NCBI RefSeq assembly: GCF_001659605.2
Contig: NC_035170.2
Location: 23,552,190 to 23,616,189 of the forward strand
DNA length: 64,000 nucleotides
Source: Manihot esculenta
Lineage: Eukaryota > Streptophyta > Magnoliopsida > Malpighiales > Euphorbiaceae
Direction of reading: 5' to 3'
The notes under the pieces were generated by a model, which made no database searches, was not told where the DNA came from, and saw only the letters and a list, made by a program, of their open reading frames with translations. A program made the translations under genes and the position numbers. Below, one piece after another: positions 13,201-25,890 of this stretch. How positions within the stretch are numbered: position 1 is the stretch's first letter; each line of letters opens with the position of its first letter.

Positions 13201-16200
13201 TCATATGATTGGCATGACCAGTTGCTTTTTGAAATAGATGTGAAACGAGAAGCTGCCAACCTTGAAAGTTGAAACAAACTCTAGATCGAAAACACTGAAA
13301 TTACAACTACAAGATGCATAATTTTTTTGAACGTAACATATTCTCTAAGACTGAACATGTACCTATTCTCATGGCAAGGTCTTAGACCACACTTCTTCCA
13401 AGTAACATGTGTAGGTAACTGGTTGAATTTTATTGACTGCCCATTGAATTTATCTCAGCTGTGCCTTGATGAATGATAACTTAGCTACAAATGTGGGCTA
13501 TTCTAATTAAAGATTAGAAAAATCTAAAACCCCCTTTGTTTCTCTGTGACCCTTTCTAACAAGAATTATACCCTCTATAAGTTCCAATGTGTCAAAAGCA
13601 AAGAATTATTCAAGTATACCCAATTGTCACCTTCAGAACTTTGGAATGTTAAGAGATTTTAGTACAGGCACTGAAATTTTAACACTTAACATAGGAGCCT
13701 CTTGCAATTTCAGCAAACGAGGAGAGGGTGCCCCATTAAAAAAGAAGGCTTCATCAACAGGAGAGCATTAGTGGAGATTCCTTTTTGTGTTGATGCCATT
13801 CAGCTCTATTTGGCCTTTTTTTAAGAAACAGAATAGAAGTAATGTTTCATGATTTATGAAGTAATAAGATACTGAAACTGAAAGAAAAGAACTTGATTTT
13901 TTTTTTTTTGTCTATAAAGTATTACTTGTTTTTAAAAATTTTTTTTGGGATTTGGGGGGGTGGGGGGGGGGGTGGTTCAACTGTGAACTCATATCATGCA
14001 CTTGGATATTTAAATTGATATCCCCTGGCCTTGTATCCTTGAGGCTCAAGTTACAATCTATTACCTTTTTTGGTAGACACAATTTTTTTTGAATTTTTCA
14101 CAAGATAATAAAACTAAATTAGTGCAAATTAAGTGCACCAGTTACTTCGACAATATGCCTCTGTAATATTAATATGCCTATAATGTTTAACATTGTAATC
14201 TTTCTGAAATTAAGTTTATTGCAAATTATTGATATGCTTTAAATTTGAGGTTTGCATCCAAAATATACAGAAAAATTCAGATGCTTGTGCATGCACACAC
14301 ACAAAGAAACAGACACAGAGAAGTATCTCAAAAATGGTAAAATTGCAGTTCTGCTTACTTCTCTACTAAATTATAAGCTGCAACAAACATCTTTTGAAGT
14401 AAAAAGTTGCAGTAGGTTTTTAACTGAGACAACCTTGCCTCTTAATAAAATAGAAGCCTAAGGTTTGCTTAAGTTTATCATGAGCAATATCTTGACTAGA
14501 ATATCTGCAATTCTATGAGTAAAAGGTTCTCTGGTGTCGCTCTTTAAGGTGTTAAGTTCTTATTTCTCATATAGATATGAAAACCACCCACTTTCCAAAT
14601 ATATTTGGTTGGTACAACGTAAAAAGTATATGCAACTGCTAATATTTTGATTGGATAACAGGATGCATTGTCCTCAGCGTACCTTTCTCTATATCAATGT
14701 TCCCCTCAAAATTATATTTTTGCACTATTGGAAGCTTAAAGTTAATTCCTTTTCTTTGTTGCAGGGGTCCATCAGGTATATGAAGAAGAGGGAACTCTTT
14801 TTCAATTTGAACGAGCATGTGAAGCGTAATGTCCTGCAGTTAGATAAAACGTTTTATTTGCAAGGTATCGGTATACCCCAAGGAAGCATTTTGTCTTCTC
14901 TATTGTGCTCATTATACTATGGGCATCTTGAAAGAAATGTGATCTTTCCATTTCTTGATAAGAATTGTGAACTGGCAACTGAAGATTTATCTAGAAGACA
15001 CAACTGTCAGGATGCTCCTGTCCCAGGAAATAGCAGTGAAAATAGAGTTAGTTCATCCTGTTACATGCTACTCAGATTAATTGATGACTTCTGCTTTATA
15101 TCAACCTCAAAGAGGCTGGCTGCTGCCTTTTACACCAGATTACAGGGAGGATTTCCAGATTATAACTGCTATATGAATGAGGATAAATATTGTCTTAATT
15201 TTGATGCCAGACATGCATCAGGGCTTCCATCAAACAGGGTTTATGTTGGTGAAGATGGTATCTCATTTATTCGATGGAGTGGCTTGCTTTTAAAGTCGTG
15301 TACTTTAGAAGTTCAGGCAGATTATACAAGGTTAGCTCTAGTGATATCTTGTGGAGATATGCATGCTGTACCTTTTGTTAGGCTTATTTATTTTTTATGG
15401 TTGTGTTTCTGGGACTGCGCAGGTATCTGAACAAGCATTTGAGGTCAACACTTACTGTCTCTTGGCAGGGTAAACCTGGTCACCGGCTGAAGACGAAATT
15501 GTGCGACTTCATGAGACCCAAGTGCCATCCCATATTCTTTGATTCAAACATTAACTCTGGGTCTGTTGTTAGATTAAATATCTATCAATCATTTCTATTA
15601 TGTGCGATGAAGTTCCATTGTTATGTTTCTGAGATGATGTATATCTGCAAACTCCACCCAATATCCCATTTGAAAATCATTGGGAGGTCTTTAAGGTATG
15701 TATATATTTCTAAATTGCTACCTTTAACAAGTATATTATCAAATGATCATGTGCACTGTACGTTGTGATATACGCTGATTCTGGTTTTACCAATGGTCGT
15801 CTGCAAAATATGCTACTGTTCTAAAAATGAACCCAAAATGGCATTTGCATAAGATATTTTCTTTCATAGTATCTTACCGTAGATGTGGCTTTTACTGTTC
15901 TCCCTCTTCCCTCTAGCTCCCAAGTTATTTCCACTTTTGTTCTCTTTGTTAGGTATATGTACTTGCTCATAAAGAAAAAGATGCGATCTGCAAATACTGG
16001 TTCTTATTTCCATCCAGTTCTTCAACTGGCTGCAGAAGAAGTTGAATGGCTTGGGTTGAATGCTTTTATCAAAGTATTGAAGAGAAAACAATCTCGGCAT
16101 AAAGAGTTACTATGCATGTTGAATTCGAAATTGTTAGCCCATAAAATAAACGGGACTGTATCTTCTCAACTTTCTTATGCGGTTGATAGCTCACATTCCT

Positions 16201-16226
16201 CTGTAATGTGGAAAATCAAGTATTAG
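3998..16226 (+). CDS. TERT: Telomerase reverse transcriptase, 12 exons
   Basis: Catalytic subunit of telomerase, which copies its RNA template onto chromosome ends in the nucleus. Inferred coding exons: 3998-4309, 4392-4469, 4752-4817, 4911-5085, 5627-6255, 6444-6567, 10652-10802, 11357-11492, 11563-12816, 14765-15330, 15423-15695, 15953-16226. They sum to 4038 bp (1345 aa) with phases matching at every junction. The N-terminus (RKKRRVPLVLWRLF) is the plant TEN domain. A basic linker in exon 5 is followed by the RNA-binding domain in exons 8-9 (YHSLVKLL, LLDKHC, FIWAACRNIVPPDLLG, FYVTESEHGK). Reverse-transcriptase motif A is AADVSKAFDTI (Asp about 899), motif B is GIPQGSILSSLLCSLYYGHL, and motif C is LIDDF (Asp about 1082 and 1083). 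The C-terminal extension ends at TAG 16224-16226. All three catalytic aspartates are present. The 12-exon plan equals that of Arabidopsis as I recall it. Intron 2 appears to use a GC donor, and intron 6 is swollen by an antisense retrotransposon. Exon borders are by eye. Confidence 0.93.
5861..6162 (+). repeat. Internal duplication of a basic segment in TERT exon 5
   Basis: Two stretches, 5861-5937 and 6081-6162, are clearly similar in DNA and protein. The first encodes PKKRSRPFRWQRRKKHKH and the second PQKRSRLFQWQSCKKHRH. Both resemble nuclear-localisation segments in the linker between the TEN and RNA-binding domains. I recall only one such basic patch in Arabidopsis TERT. Confidence 0.7.
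6889..7489 (-). repeat. 3' LTR of the TERT-intron element
   Basis: The repeat is 601 bp and read on the + strand goes from TGTCACG to TTGGACA, keeping the TG...CA ends. It is flanked on its outer side by TAGTG and on the inner side by the polypurine tract. Confidence 0.85.
8400..9661 (-). pseudogene. Broken gag (and protease trace) of the TERT-intron element
   Basis: Reading leftward, 9661-9308 encodes a coiled-coil start (RDERIEALEKKNTNLEEKN) followed by three or four near-copies of an RGEDVPREPEAIQNP-type unit about 19 residues long. After a frameshift, 9046-8588 encodes a capsid-type gag core with DAKLWWRNR and KKELKAQFYPEN, as in plant gypsy gag proteins. From about 8580 to 8450 a frame resembles the end of the aspartic protease (DFKVVIGILF, PIPTANCLVM). 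It supplies no complete protein. Confidence 0.7.
9755..9766 (-). other. Primer-binding site, initiator tRNA-Met type
   Basis: The - strand reads TGGTATCAGAGC, the classic complement of the 3' end of plant initiator tRNA-Met. It lies 2 bp inside the right LTR, which fixes the direction of the element. Confidence 0.85.
9769..10404 (-). repeat. 5' LTR of the TERT-intron element
   Basis: The repeat is 636 bp and pairs with 6889-7489. The inner terminal dinucleotide is now TA where the partner has TG, a G-to-A change typical of methylated repeats. It is followed by the TAGTG target duplication. Confidence 0.82.
13947..13975 (+). other. G-rich tract in TERT intron 9
   Basis: Runs of 3, 7, 11 and 2 guanines are separated by one to four other bases on the coding strand. 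The arrangement can fold as a G-quadruplex in DNA or pre-mRNA. It stands alone in a roughly 1.95-kb AT-rich intron. Long G runs are also prone to assembly error. Confidence 0.6.
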
Positions 16227-16680
16227 ATATTCATTATGTAAAATTTGTCTTGATGATTGACATGATCCTGCTGTAATCGCTTTTGTAACATTTTTCTTAT
16301 TCGTTCCCTTTTAACCAAATAACATAATTGTTATGTATTACAAGTTTACAACTGCATATATTGACATTATGACAGGACCTGCAGTGCATATCAATATGAC
16401 AAGGAATAGGACATGCATTTCAGAATAAATCTATGAGCAAAAAGGATTTAATGTTGAAGGAAAAAGGATCTGTTATGATTACATATAATTTGATTCGTCA
16501 CAAGATCCTACAAAGATTATTTACATGCGAAAGCATCATCTAGCTCAAGTTTGTGCCAGGACAAAACCTAAATCAGTAGGATTTTGAAATGCAACAAAAT
16601 ATATTTAGAAGAATAAGAAGAAGCAAGCTTTACAATTCTTGTAGGGGAAAAAATTAGTGAGCACTGATTCTTGTAAGGAC
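16227..16680. other. Shared 3' spacer between convergent TERT and transporter genes
   Basis: About 450 bp separate the two stop codons, so both 3' untranslated regions and polyadenylation signals must lie here. No ORF or repeat is seen. Overlapping transcripts from the two strands are possible. Confidence 0.6.
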
Positions 16681-19600
16681 TCATGGTTCTGCAGAAGTTG
16701 TCGTTCCTGCTGTTTTACTTTCACCTTCAAGTAAAGGGGTGGTGTTTACGCCATCAGTTAAAACTGTTTGATGCGCACTTTCTTCATTAAACCTATCCAC
16801 ACTGCGTATAAATATCCCTGCCAAGCACACATGAATTTCATTAATTATCAGTATGCTAATGGAGATCTGTGAAATTCGCAGTTGATCCTAGATATATTGA
16901 TATTATTTCAACTACCCAGTTAACGACCAAATTATTAATTGTAAATGGAGATAGCTGTAAATTATTAATCATTGGACAGTTCCCTCCAGCGTAGTAAACA
17001 TTCGCTTATTCCTAAACCTCTTTTACTGTGACTGACTACTTGTGTCGTGTTGGGTCAATGAATGGTCATGGAATTTAAATTCGTGTTGATCTAATATCTT
17101 AAATGATGAAACTAATAGGAAATAGCCATTAAGAATCCCTTACCAATAAACCATATCGCAGCTGCCAGAAACAAAATGGATGTCAGAATAAGAGCAGTCT
17201 CCCTCCAATTGTTGATAGAATCCTGCAGGATATCTCTGAAGTTAGAGTTCTTTGCATGCAAGACATTGACAACTTAACATCTTAATGCTGTTCAGCATAT
17301 CAATCATCAAAAGGGGCTCTTTGTGTCATACTATTGGGTATAGTTTATTTGTTCATTAGCCGTAGTCATGATTCTGTAATTGAATTTAGTTTTTCCTTGC
17401 ATAGGCTTCTATGGAAGCAACAAGGTTATTCTTCTTTATTAAAGAATTCATGCAAATCCTGTGATTGTATCTTTTCATTTATAAACACTAGTTTACTAGT
17501 GGCAAAGGCATGACCATTCGAGCAATGAAGATGTTGAATTAGGGGTAATGTGCCCGGGTCTTAGGCACTCCTAAGTTAGGGAGTGAGTTAGATCTAACTT
17601 AAATTCAACATGCTATCAGAGTGTTCAACTGATATTGGGCCTCCAGTAAATATATCTATGTCACGCTCCAGCTTTGGGGTTTGGGATAGAGACAATGTAG
17701 CTAGCTTTTGGGGCCTGACCCAAATTCAACAGAAGGCAAACCTGGAGGATCCCAACAAGGGGTGAGGAAGGTACATCTCCAAATAAGTGAATCGCAACAG
17801 TCGACATAGCCATAGACAATGGTCTCAAACTTGGTTTAACACAATGGAGACATACGTAATTTACTGGACCCTGCACAAACAGAAAACAACGTCTTACATT
17901 GTGATAAATACATTTAAGTTACAATTGATAGCATTAAGTATGCTGGTATCTGAGAACTGAATGGAGCAGGCAATTAAGAACATGTCCTTTCTGCTTGAGA
18001 AATGAAAGTACCTGAGTTGCAAAGACAAGAAGCTCGCCAATTGCGAAAAAAGCAAGGAAAGCATACATGCTCTTGAAACAGAAGGCAGCAAAGCAAAATA
18101 TTGCTCCAAGAAATGTAGCCACTGAAAGAAGCTGTAACAATTTAAAAAGAAATTAAGAGACGCAACCAATTTCAATCAGATTTTTTTTTTTAATAGTTCA
18201 AACTATTGGAAAGTGCATTGCTGACATTAATACACATGGTCTCATTTAAGACAACTCCATCAGCCTAAACCTTTGAAGCATGTTGTGCTCGTCGTATCTC
18301 ATTAGTATTGAGTTTTATAACTGATGTTGGGTAGTCCATTGAGAGATTACAGCCCCAGTGCCATTTCCATACAAGTTTTGTTATCATCTAAAGTATCCTT
18401 CTGTCCTTCATAACAAAATCTTTTTTATTTTCTAGACTATCAAAAACAGCAGAGGCTAAATGATAACTATAGACAGAATGCATTCATCCCACTAGATATG
18501 GAAGCATCTACCTTAAAAGCATTGGGAATTGTAGAAGAAATGCGATCGAGAACAAAACCACCTGCTAAAGTCCCAAATATTCCACAAATTATTGTAATGC
18601 CTCCAAATATCATATCTGCATTGGTCTGCCAAAAGAGCAAGATTTTAGAGCTGTGCATGCAGTGTGATACTAAAAGCCAAAGCCAAATCTTACCATATTA
18701 TAGATATTATAGCCAGCCTTAGGTCCCCAATACGAGTACGCTCCGATGACAAAATTGTATGCTATGTAACCTAATGAAAAGAAGATCAAATTCACTTCAG
18801 GAAGTTTGTAAATAAATGCCAAGCAAAAGCAGCATTCTTCTGGGAACATTTTCATGTTTCGCCTCTCAGTTGTTCTATGAGAAACTCCAAGGAAGTAAAT
18901 CTAGAAACTAGGTGGCTGTAATTTAATTATGAAGGACATAACTAGAAGAAGCAGAAGCATAAACAGCACAACTTGCAAAAGTTTTATTTCATTATCCTTT
19001 AGAAGGAAAAAATAACAAGGATGCTATTGAATAAACTATGTGGGTAAAAGAAATACCTAGAACATTTACAACATAGACCTTCTCAACTAAAAGAGCTTTC
19101 ATGTCTTTCATAAACCTCGAAACTTGATTCGAACTATTGGATGCATATCTTGATCTGCAATAAATATTAAATCCAATCCAATCCAATCAAATATATATGA
19201 CAACCATCTGTGTTCACACATACAACCTGCAATATAGAGGGCACATAAACACAGCCACAAACATTTCATGGTAATAAAATACTAGCTGTTGAAAAGCACA
19301 AGATAATAATGCATACTATGAGATAAGGGTGAGTAACCTCACATGCAAGATTGTTTTGAGCTTTTATCATCTAACTCTTCCTTATCGGACGATGTGCTAT
19401 CTTTACCGGCCGCTATCTCTGCATTTGTATCAGCATTTAAATCAGATAATGCCTTACAACTGAGAAGTGAGAAATAACCTCTATACTTACAAAGAAACTA
19501 GTTAACAGAGAACAGATATACAAAACGGGTGAAAATAATATCATGCAATGAAATGCTCAAGTAGCAGGTAATAAAAAAGATCCAACGAAAATATTCACTT

Positions 19601-22600
19601 GTTGTATGCTGCTTTAATAAAATACACTAATATCTGTCCCAGCTCCATGCATGTTTTCTTAAGTAATATATAACAAAAAAAAGATACCATCCCAACAAGA
19701 AAGATTTCCAAAATAAGGAAAAATGTGATTAGTAAAACTGCACAGATTTTATTGAATAATATGATGGGATATTGTCATAATTCATGGCACCTTGATCTTC
19801 AGAAACAGCTGTCTCTACAGATGTCAGTGCTTTTTGTGATTCAGCAGGAGCAAAACCTGTATCAGAAATGGTTAGAGACCGATGGAAAATGCACTTGGGT
19901 CAATTTAGTAAAAGATATAACCAACTTGCACCTTTCAACTGTAAAGGCTTGATAACATAACCTAAAACAACAAATGGAAACATCAAAATTGCCTCTCCCC
20001 AGAATGCCCAACGCCAGTTAAAATGACCTCCAACCTATTAGCAAAGGAAGATAATTGGTATTTGAAATTCCAAGCAAATCCGAAACTAACAGTTGTGGAA
20101 GGGAGGAAGACGTGATGGAATTTTATAATATAATAACTACATGCTCTTAGAATTTTAATCTATGTATAGAGTGCCTAAATTTGATAAAAAGACCTCAACA
20201 ATCAATAACATTAAAGGAAAAGAAAGAATGGACTTACCAATCCACCATAGACATAGCCAACAGCATATCCAGTTGGTATACACATATAAAATATTGCAAG
20301 CCACGCTGTTTTCTGATACAAAAGCAGGTACAAGGCAGGTTTACAGCACATGAAAGTCAATTGCAAAGATGATGTACCAAGTCCAATTACAGATGTGCGT
20401 GAAACAGTGGCTCAATATAAAATGAAGTTAGGTCTAAAAGCTACTAAGATAATTAGAAAGGGCTTAAATCATAAAGTTTGAAGTATAAACAAGTACTCCA
20501 ATTTTCAACCTTCCACAAATGTACATTGAAATCAGTGTAGTACTTCATGAGTATTTTTATCTAAGTTCAGACAAGGACAACATCTAGGTCCACAACAGAG
20601 AGAACTCAAGTGCAATATGAATTAGGTAATAAGAGAGAACTGTCAATCTGTGCTCTCAGAAATCAATCTTTCCATTGTTGTGAAGCCTATGACCCCAAAT
20701 GACATAAAAAAAGATAATAATATTCAATAAGAAGAAACATTTTATTCATGAGACGTTAGCTGATTGTATGGTGTAGCTGCATGGGAGCACACTGCAAAGT
20801 ATATTAAACTTTAATTTGAGACAACTTCAATGGACATTTCACTTTTCCTTTTTTTAGTGTGTTCAACTTCACCAACCGCCAGATAAGTGCAATGAAGTAA
20901 TTGCAAACCCAACTGGAATTGAACTGAAAACAAAACTCTAGTACAGGCTTATTAAAATTTGGACATTTCTTAAATCAGCAAATCCAATAAAGTATAGTGC
21001 AAAATTCAAGATTCTCATACACTTGAAGCATATCAGGTTGGGTACAGTAATATTGTTGGCCATAGTTGAACAATTTAGGATTTGATGCTGAACAATTTAC
21101 TTAAATAGTACCGACAATCGTCAGACCACATCATAAAATCAAGAAGAATCTAAGAAATGGCAACCACTGACACAAAGCATAGTCAGATGCTCAACTGAAT
21201 TAACTGATTTATCAACCACTAGAGGAAGTGTGTGGCTTTCAAGCCTCCTTCCATGATAAAACAGCTGATGTTAAGTTCTAATGTATTTCAGTTATATGCA
21301 ATAAACATTACCAAGCATAGAATTTTAAACACCATCAGAGCAAAAGGAAGAGAAAAAAACCTGAGCAACAGGGGCATTGTCATCAATAAATGGGGCTGCA
21401 AGACTTATAAATGAAGCTTCACCAAAACCAACTAACCTAGAAACGGCAGCTAAAATGTCAACAGTATATTTTTGCTGTGAAGGTATCAACAAAGAGAAGA
21501 AGCTAAGTAAGTTGACTTACATGCGGCAGATTGTAATGGACCAGAAATCAAATGAACAACCACAGCCAATAACAGCAACTGTCCAAACTGATAATCCAAC
21601 TCCAATAAGCCTAAATGGATTAAAGCTGCAAAATTCCATAGCCCCATAAGCGTTGATTAAAAATACAACTATGACAATAAGTCAGATGAAGCAGATCTCA
21701 CTTAATTATTCTTTTTCATTTTTTTTTTTTTGGGTGGGGGACTGCTTATTTTTGCTTTAATTATTATTATTAACACTGTAACCAACAATGCATGGAGAGA
21801 AGAAACATCAAAATTATATAATGTTAAGATAAAGGAATTGTAACCAACTTGGCGAGAATTTTGAATGAAAATAAGTCCAATTGAACCCCTGTACTTTTCC
21901 TTAGGGCCAAATAAGACCAATTCAAATTTTTTTAATCAATTAAGCCCCTGTACTTTTGTTAAAGGTCAAATAAATCCTAACATAATACAATAATATTTTT
22001 AATAATATAATAATATTTTTAATAATAAAATATTGTTTTTATAATTTAAAATATCCAAAATTTAGTATTTTAATTAACATAAAAATTTTAAAAAATACAT
22101 AGATATAATAAATCATTTTTAAAATTATAAAAATGAAATTTTATTATATAACAAATATTTTATTATTAAAAAATAATAGTTATTATAAAAGAAAAATGTT
22201 ATATTAGATGAGGGCTTATTTGGTCCTTGAGTAAATTATTTGGTCCTTGTGTACAAGTACAGTAATTTAATTGGACTTATATCCAATTTTGAAATACTGT
22301 TCAACTCCAATTAAACTTCAAATTTTATGGACAATGTCTAAATGGATTTTTGGAAGAAAGCAACATTTACGAGAAGGATAATTTTTCCAAGCCCACATCT
22401 ATCTGATAAGCAAAGTTGCAGTAGAAAACTCACACTAGACAAAGATGACACATGTATGCACAAATATATCAAAACTATCCTGTAATGAAATCCATCATAA
22501 AATTAACAGATCTTACTGATATTGAAATCACTGCAAGGAAAGAGTGTTGCAAAAGCTCAACGTTGTCAACTTCAATTGTTTGAAGCTCCATGACATTGAT

Positions 22601-24663
22601 GCTTATGATCACGACACAAGGATAGGGGTATAAACGAACCAAACTGTTCGTGAGCTATTCGAGGCTCAAGCAGTTCTACTTAATCATTCAATGCATTTTA
22701 CACTGAGGACCATGATTCCATGAGAATGAAAGTTCATTCAATTTTTTTAATCATTGGCCATGGTTTTGTAGCAAAATTTTATTCTCCATCCATCTCCACC
22801 ACATAATAATTTTGGAATTTAACTTGAAACAAAGCCCCTAATGTTCTGAAAACAATAAACTGCCATTAGAAAAGAAAAAAAGCAATTGAAACTCATTACC
22901 TCTTTGCTAGTGATGCGAATATTGGAGAAGCCAGAAGAAGGCCAACCATGAAAGCCGATGATAAAACTCCATCTTCAAAATTGTTTAAATTGAAGTCCCC
23001 CCTGTACACAAGGATCCAAACCAGTGCTCAAGTGGGTGAACAGAAGTTTATAGGAAAGAATACTCATAGAGAACATTCCACATCAGTCACAAATAAACAG
23101 AATCATGAAAAACACAACTTATTCCAAATAAAACTTATGATTGTATTTTGCAAGTTTCCAAACTCAGTTAACTGAACAGCAGCAGTGGACACTGGACAGA
23201 CACTGATTCAGAAGCAGGTTTCTCTGTATTCACAATTTTCAGGCTCCCCATAAGGAAACAATTTTTGTCAAATGTATTTTCTCACGAATATGCTGCTTTT
23301 CCAGTTCCAAATTTTTAACAATCAAAGATTCAAAACTATTCTTTGTCTATCAACTAAGAATGGTTCAGATTGAATGGGAAATTTGAATCCTAGGAACCCT
23401 CATTGTTGTTAATTAAATGCATACGCATGAGAGAGATACAACATAAGTTCCATATTTTAACTAGACATATGAGATTTTAGACTCCTACTGTAACACCCAT
23501 TCAATCTGATACTAAAGAAAAAAAGTAGCTTTAAAGAGCAATTAGCAACTAAAGTAACCAAGACCTATCTTTTGGACAAAGTGATTTAGATCCATTTCTG
23601 ACAATATCATGAGGGCTAGCAAAGTCCAGTGAGCTAATTGCTAGATGTAATGAGGGCATTGCATTCTTAAGGAGGCAAGATTGTGAATGCCTCGAAATCC
23701 CAAGTAAATGGCGTAAATCTAGTACAGGGCATTAATAGATCTGCCCTTAAGGAACCAAGTGGTTTAGATCAACTACATGGCCACCAGCAATCAAGGTTGT
23801 TACGTCCACCAGTGCCTAAAGAAAGGAACCACATAAAAATTTTGCCAGCAGCCTAATTTTAGCTGTCTGCAAAAGAAAGTTTTAGATTTTCAAACAAAAG
23901 ACTTCAAAGTCTTACTGTATTCCGCTACCAGATGTGCATGTACCACTTTTTGTGCAAGTTCTGCGACTCCCATTAACACCATTGCTTGCTATTGCTCCTC
24001 TATCCACATAATTTATCAAGTTGATGACACAAAAGATAACTAGTAACCTGAAAACAGAAAGCGTTATTTAGCATCAAGCTTCACAAATGGGTCATAAAAC
24101 TTATGAATCATTACAAAAGTATCAATCTTAACTCAAAATTTTCTCATTTCCAGCCACACAATAAAAAATTAGGTTATCTAAACGTCTTCCTATCATGAAT
24201 AACTAGGCCATTAATAGTTCTATTAGGGTTTTACAAACTCCTATGAATAATTAATGAACAATATTTTGAATTGGAATTGTACGTTTGCCACTATTTTGCC
24301 TAACTTAACGAATCATCTAATCCAATCGACGGTCCAAAACATTCCCAACAAACAAAAACTTCATTCACTTGTGAAGTCTCAAATGAAAAATGCAAAAATC
24401 CAAATTAAATAATCATAACGAAAACAATATTAAAAGTTCCTTGTTTCATATCTTGAATAGCCCCAGCAACCCAGAAAGGCAGGAACCAAAATTTTCTAAG
24501 TTAAAGAATCAAAGCAAAGAGTAAAAAGGTACCTCTTAGGAGTGAACCATGAAGGTGCAGGAACAGATAATGAAGCTGAACTTGTAGCCATCTGAGTTTC
24601 CGTTGATGGGTTTGGCTTCTCAGAGGTCGATGGTTTTGTATCTTTGGCTTCTTCTTGAGCCAT
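16681..24663 (-). CDS. Spinster-type major facilitator (probable sphingolipid transporter), 16 exons
   Basis: Plant homologue of Spinster/SPNS, a 12-helix major facilitator annotated as a probable sphingolipid transporter; the substrate is inferred from family. Inferred exons in coding order: 24663-24533, 24047-23916, 23001-22900, 21625-21521, 21436-21361, 20312-20238, 20034-19932, 19856-19791, 19418-19343, 19154-19057, 18770-18694, 18625-18512, 18131-18012, 17870-17742, 17222-17144, 16817-16681. They sum to 1620 bp (539 aa) with all phases consistent. Key segments are CVINLINYVDRGAIASN in helix 1, GVLSSAFMVGLLLASPIFA, then LVGFGEASFISLAAPFIDD and IPTGYAVGYVYGG. A Ser/Lys/Asp-rich central loop follows, then YIAYNFVIGAYSYWGPKA and IICGIFGTLAGGFVLDR. 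The N-terminus is hydrophilic, with no signal peptide. Exon 9 uses the acceptor at 19419; an upstream one would give a stop. Intron 3 carries a MITE. Borders are by eye. Confidence 0.9.
21871..22280. mobile_element. MITE-like element in transporter intron 3
   Basis: Terminal inverted repeats begin ATAAGTCCAATTGAAC at 21871 and, on the other strand, ATAAGTCCAATTAAAT at 22280. The similarity continues inward for about 50 bp, including the word GACCAAATAA or GGCCAAATAA in both arms. The core is about 300 bp of A/T without coding capacity. No clear target duplication was found. Confidence 0.65.
22624..22690 (+). repeat. Isolated end of an AGGGGTATAAA-type element
   Basis: AGGGGTATAAACGAACC followed by a GTTCGTGAGCTATTCGAGGC stretch matches the left terminus of the element at 27398-28695. 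No partner terminus is seen nearby, so this is a truncated copy inside transporter intron 3. Confidence 0.5.
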
Positions 24664-24872
24664 GAAAGCAATATAAAGAAAATATCCAATTAAGTAAACG
24701 AAAAACAAGAAGAACAGCTACTATGACTTGGCTCTTGAATGGTGGTTAAAGAAAGTTAACCAATCTTCTGGCTCTGACGATTGACTGGTTGTTTGTCCTT
24801 ATCTTGTTCTTGGGTCAGTGAAATTTGAAAGTGGGTAGTACAAATGTTTTTACTTTTTGGGTTTCTCTAATG

Positions 24873-24879
24873 ATTTATA
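24873..24879 (-). promoter_or_regulatory. Probable TATA box of the transporter gene
   Basis: On the - strand the sequence reads CTCTATAAATCA, a good plant TATA box, about 210 bp before the start codon at 24663. No other TATA-like word is as well placed. A leader of about 180 nt is implied. Confidence 0.5.
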
Positions 24880-24899
24880 GAGAAAGAAAAGCTGTTGCA

Positions 24900-25484
24900 G
24901 TGATGGAATTTTTCAGGGGATTGGAAGAAAGAGATGAGATTGGATTAAGATATGGAAGTTTTGGGGATTAGTAAGACTTAACAAACTCAGTATCTTCAAC
25001 TAGATTTGATGATTTTCTTAGATTTTGAGCTGTGTGTCACCATTTTTCCCAACAATTTTTTTCACAATTTTATTTTCTTGTTAACACGTCTTTCTGGTTT
25101 GTTGGGTTGGTTGCCTTCCATTATCAAAATATTTTTCTGGAAATTTGGATCCTAGAAAAATTATCAATAAAAATATATTTTTTTAATTCTCTTTTTAAAT
25201 ACCAAATTATTTTCTGACTTTCATATATAAATTTATTAATAAATTTTATTTTTAAAATTAAAATTAAAAAATATAAATATAAATTATTTTTTAGAAACAA
25301 GCGAATTAAAATATTTATGAACATCTAGTAAACCATTCACATGTTTGATAATAAATAATTTATAATTAAAATTATTAAAAATAATATTTAATAATAAAAT
25401 ATGCATTAAAAATCTAAAATTAAATGGGTTGGTCAAACAAATTTATAAATTTAATACTTATTAATTAGTTAGCCATTTTTTTAT
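24900..25484. other. AT-rich DNA upstream of the transporter gene
   Basis: Low-complexity A/T sequence with short chance ORFs on both strands. No recognisable product, RNA gene or repeat boundary. Confidence 0.45.
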
Positions 25485-25890
25485 ATAAATTAAAAGGTTT
25501 AAAATCGAATCAAATTGATTAAATTAAAAATTAAAATTTTAATATTTATAAAAATCGAATTGATTTTGATCAAAAATTAAATCAATTTTATTCGGTTTGA
25601 TCGATTTGAATTTTTAATAAATTTTTTTATTTTTTATATTTTATTTTAGTATTTTAAATTTTAATTTTGATATGATCTAATATCTCTATATTATTGAAAA
25701 TAATATATTATTATCACTAATCGATTCGTTTTGATTTTTTTAATTTTTTCTAATTAAAACTGAATCAAATCGAAATAATCAAAATTTTAAAATAAAAAAT
25801 CAAATCGAACCGAAATGAATAAAAAATTGAATTAAATTTTTAAATTAATTCGATCAATTTTTTTTATTTGAATCGAATATTGCTCATCTT
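25485..25890. mobile_element. Non-coding CGAATCGAACC-rich element, copy A
   Basis: A 400-bp block of A/T with scattered AATCGAATC and AATCGAACCGAA words. It ends in GAATCGAATATTGCTCATCTT, the inverse of the GATGAGC.ATTCG terminus seen in copies near 45.6, 46.6 and 53.2 kb. The left terminus is degraded. No coding capacity. Confidence 0.45.

Noticed and set aside
14651..14764. Upstream extension of the frame before TERT exon 10
   Set aside because: Not conserved in TERT; a TTGTTGCAG acceptor at 14756-14764 marks the exon start in the correct phase.
19419..19454. Earlier acceptor for transporter exon 9
   Set aside because: Using it puts a stop codon in frame; the acceptor at 19419 restores phase.
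24664..24708. N-terminal hydrophobic extension of the transporter
   Set aside because: The extended frame begins with TTG, not ATG; the first ATG is at 24663.
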